A DNA stretch of 6,878 bases from the NCBI GenBank assembly GCA_020722685.1, contig DYKH01000092.1:1-6878 (forward strand), written 5' to 3'. Both the position numbers and the translations under genes were made by a program. Source of the DNA: Caldithrix sp. (GTDB lineage: Bacteria; KSB1; UBA2214; DYKH01). Below are positions 4,962 to 6,878 of this stretch, piece after piece (the first letter of the stretch is position 1; each line of letters opens with the position of its first letter). The notes under the pieces were generated by a model. The model did not search any database, was not told the DNA's origin, and saw nothing but the letters and a program-made list of their open reading frames with translations.

Positions 4962-6878
4962 ATGAAACGTACGATTCTTTTGGTGTTGGTTATGTCTTCA
5001 TTCACTCTATCCGCTTCCTGGGAAGCTTTCCCACTGCGCAGTAACGGGACGATTCAACTCTGGCTGGTGGCTGGTCCTCTCCCCAACAGCAGACCACCTG
5101 ATCACGGTCAGGGCTGTACCGGTTTTTTTAAAGATTACCTGACGGCTTTTGGCGGCGAAAACCAAGCAATTCCCGCCGAAAGCAACACAATCACCTTGGA
5201 CGATGGAAGAACGATTCCTTGGCAAATCGCCTTTAGCAACTCGGCTGGTCTGCTGGATTACATCTCTCTGTTCAACATGGACCGCGAAACGCCGGGTGTT
5301 GCCTATGCCTTTTGTCAGCTTGTTTCCGACCGGGCTCAAGCCGTCGCCTTCAAGGTCCGCAGCGACGATGGCGTTCGCATCTGGTTGAATCAGAGGATGG
5401 TGCATGAACACCACCAGGGCCGGGGAATCGACCAAGGCGAGGATTACGTGCCAGTTACTCTGCTAAAGGGCAACAATCCCTTGTTGGTAAAAGTCGATCA
5501 AGGCGGAGGTGGCTGGGGCATGTCCCTGACGGTTGTGGGCGTCTCCGGCGAGGCCGTTCAAGGGGTGACCTCATCGGTGGCGCTCACCAGTCCTTTGCAA
5601 GGGAAGATCAAGTCGGCAAAGCTCACCCCCACGCCCAAAATTATTCAAACCGCCGACGGAGAGCGGCAAATCGTGCAAGCGGAGATAATCTGCGGCCAAC
5701 TCAAAAACGTCACTTGCCGAATAACAAAGAGCGATTGGCCCAAGCCTCAGGTGATGAAGCTGGGTGACCTGGCTGCCGGTCAACATCTGATTGATTTACA
5801 GGTTCCACCTATCACCCAGAGCAGTTCCGCTCAAGTCACATTGCAGGCCAAAACCGACAAGCTGGAGATAAAGGATCTCCAACTCGTGCCCGCACCCAAA
5901 TGGACCGTTTACCTGGTTCAGCACACACATACAGACATTGGCTACACTCGCCCGCAGACGGAAATTTTGCCCGAACATCTTCGCTACATCGACTATGCCT
6001 TGGACTACTGCGATCTGACCGACGATTATCCCGACGACGCCAAATTTCGCTGGACCTGCGAGGTTTCGTGGACGGTACGGGAGTATTTGAAGCGCCGGCC
6101 GCCGGCGCAGATCGAGCGGCTAAAGAAACGCATTGCCGAAGGCCGCATCGAGCTGACCGGCATGTTCCTCAACATGTCGGAAATCGCCACCGAGCAATCG
6201 CTGGCCGCTGCCTTGCAGCCGCTCAGCGATTTCAATCAGCTTGGCTTTCCGACGCAAACGGCCATGCAAAACGATGTCAACGGCGCCGCCTGGTGCCTGG
6301 TGGACTATTTCAGTGACATCGGCGTCAAGTACCTGACCATGGGAATTAACAAGACCCGTTCCCTCCTTCCCTTTGACAAACCCACGGCCTTCTGGTGGGA
6401 ATCACCTTCGGGGAAACGCATTCTCGCCTTTCGCCCGGATCATTATCACACCGGCAACTCGATGCAAATCCATTACGCGGACTTGACCAGGTTTGAGCCG
6501 AACTTGTTGAGCTACCTCCAGTCATTGAAGGAAAAGGGCTATCCCTTTGATCGCATCGCCGTACAGTTCTCCGGCTATCATACCGACAACTCTCCACCGG
6601 CGCTCAAAGAGTGCGATTTGGTGAAAGCCTGGAACGAAAAGTACGTTTGGCCCAAACTGCGCCTTGCTACAGCCAAAGAATTCCTGCAATATGTCGAGAC
6701 CAATCACGCTGCGGAATTGCCCGTTTACCGCGTAGCATGGCCGGATTGGTGGACCGACGGTTTTGGCTCCGCCGCGCGCGAAACCGCAGCATCCAGGCAG
6801 ACACACGTTTCCGTGCAGGTGACGGAAGGACTATTGTCGATGGCTGCTTTGCTGGGCGCACAAATGCCCGAGCAAATT
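4962..6878 (+). CDS. Secreted GH38 alpha-mannosidase-like glycosidase with N-terminal PA14-like module (3' end missing)
   Basis: The frame is open from ATG 4962 to the window end: 639 residues, no stop, C-terminus missing. Residues 1 to about 18 are a signal peptide (MKRTILLVLVMSSFTLSAS). Residues of about 30-195 form a beta-sandwich module: it opens with IQLWLVAGPLPN, then DYLTAFGGE, and carries SDDGVRIWLN (134-143), KGNNPLLVKV and a final GGWGMSL near 185. This is the PA14-like pattern often fused to glycosidases and probably binds glycan. After a beta-rich linker, the GH38 domain starts with HTHTDIGY: His323 and Asp325 are the expected zinc ligands. QNDVNGAAW places Asp438 as nucleophile and ligand, and SGYHTDNSPP gives His540. 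WPDWWTDGFG follows at 593. GH38 enzymes cleave alpha-mannosides with retention, using zinc. Substrate linkage is unknown. The gene is divergent from the lipoprotein gene. Confidence 0.9.
   Translation, partial: MKRTILLVLVMSSFTLSASWEAFPLRSNGTIQLWLVAGPLPNSRPPDHGQGCTGFFKDYLTAFGGENQAIPAESNTITLDDGRTIPWQIAFSNSAGLLDYISLFNMDRETPGVAYAFCQLVSDRAQAVAFKVRSDDGVRIWLNQRMVHEHHQGRGIDQGEDYVPVTLLKGNNPLLVKVDQGGGGWGMSLTVVGVSGEAVQGVTSSVALTSPLQGKIKSAKLTPTPKIIQTADGERQIVQAEIICGQLKNVTCRITKSDWPKPQVMKLGDLAAGQHLIDLQVPPITQSSSAQVTLQAKTDKLEIKDLQLVPAPKWTVYLVQHTHTDIGYTRPQTEILPEHLRYIDYALDYCDLTDDYPDDAKFRWTCEVSWTVREYLKRRPPAQIERLKKRIAEGRIELTGMFLNMSEIATEQSLAAALQPLSDFNQLGFPTQTAMQNDVNGAAWCLVDYFSDIGVKYLTMGINKTRSLLPFDKPTAFWWESPSGKRILAFRPDHYHTGNSMQIHYADLTRFEPNLLSYLQSLKEKGYPFDRIAVQFSGYHTDNSPPALKECDLVKAWNEKYVWPKLRLATAKEFLQYVETNHAAELPVYRVAWPDWWTDGFGSAARETAASRQTHVSVQVTEGLLSMAALLGAQMPEQI

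Noticed and set aside
5900..6316. Plus-strand open frame of 138 codons inside the mannosidase gene
   Set aside because: It is an arginine-rich out-of-frame product within the continuous GH38 frame, whose catalytic motifs lie in the other frame.
1..6878. CRISPR array, tRNA/rRNA gene, insertion sequence or toxin-antitoxin pair
   Set aside because: No regularly spaced direct repeats, no cloverleaf, no transposase-like frame with flanking inverted repeats, and no pair of small overlapping genes were seen by reading both strands.

Overview
The window looks like chromosomal DNA from a Gram-negative environmental bacterium. The evidence is one lipobox lipoprotein, three further proteins with Sec-type signal peptides, roughly balanced base composition and clear Shine-Dalgarno sites before several genes. 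The protein styles (secreted metallopeptidase, PA14-like modules on glycosidases, thrombospondin-type-3 calcium loops) fit an FCB-type lineage such as candidate division KSB1/Calditrichota, or Acidobacteria. That placement is an impression from style, not a demonstrated assignment.

Layout, left to right. (1) Bases 1-1050 (+) hold the 3' part of a zinc metallopeptidase with an HEYGH motif and a downstream EGWGTF glutamate. It ends in a helical tail that resembles the CFI-box C-terminal domain. A strong hairpin follows its stop codon. (2) Bases 1051-1539 carry no convincing gene. (3) Bases 1540-2049 (+) encode a small secreted beta-type protein behind an excellent ribosome binding site. (4) Bases 2151-2660 (+) encode a one-domain type I asparaginase-like protein, followed after 40 bases by (5) a secreted alpha/beta-hydrolase esterase at 2701-3618 (+). 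(6) A convergent gene at 3720-4637 (-) encodes a lipoprotein with two calcium-binding Asp loops and an unrecognised C-terminal region. (7) A non-coding gap of about 320 bases separates this from the divergent gene. (8) A large gene at 4962-6878 (+) runs off the right edge. It encodes a secreted GH38 alpha-mannosidase-like enzyme with an N-terminal PA14-like module.

Functionally, the window is dominated by exported hydrolases: peptidase, esterase and alpha-mannosidase. This suits a heterotroph degrading proteins, acylated polymers and mannose-containing glycans, with the asparaginase-like protein the only product lacking an export signal. The genes do not form one obvious operon. Only the asparaginase-like and esterase genes are close enough to be co-transcribed. 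No RNA gene, CRISPR array, insertion sequence or phage feature was found, and no clear novel multi-gene system is visible. The most interesting items are domain-level: the altered CFI-box-like tail, the single-domain asparaginase, and the orphan domain of the lipoprotein.
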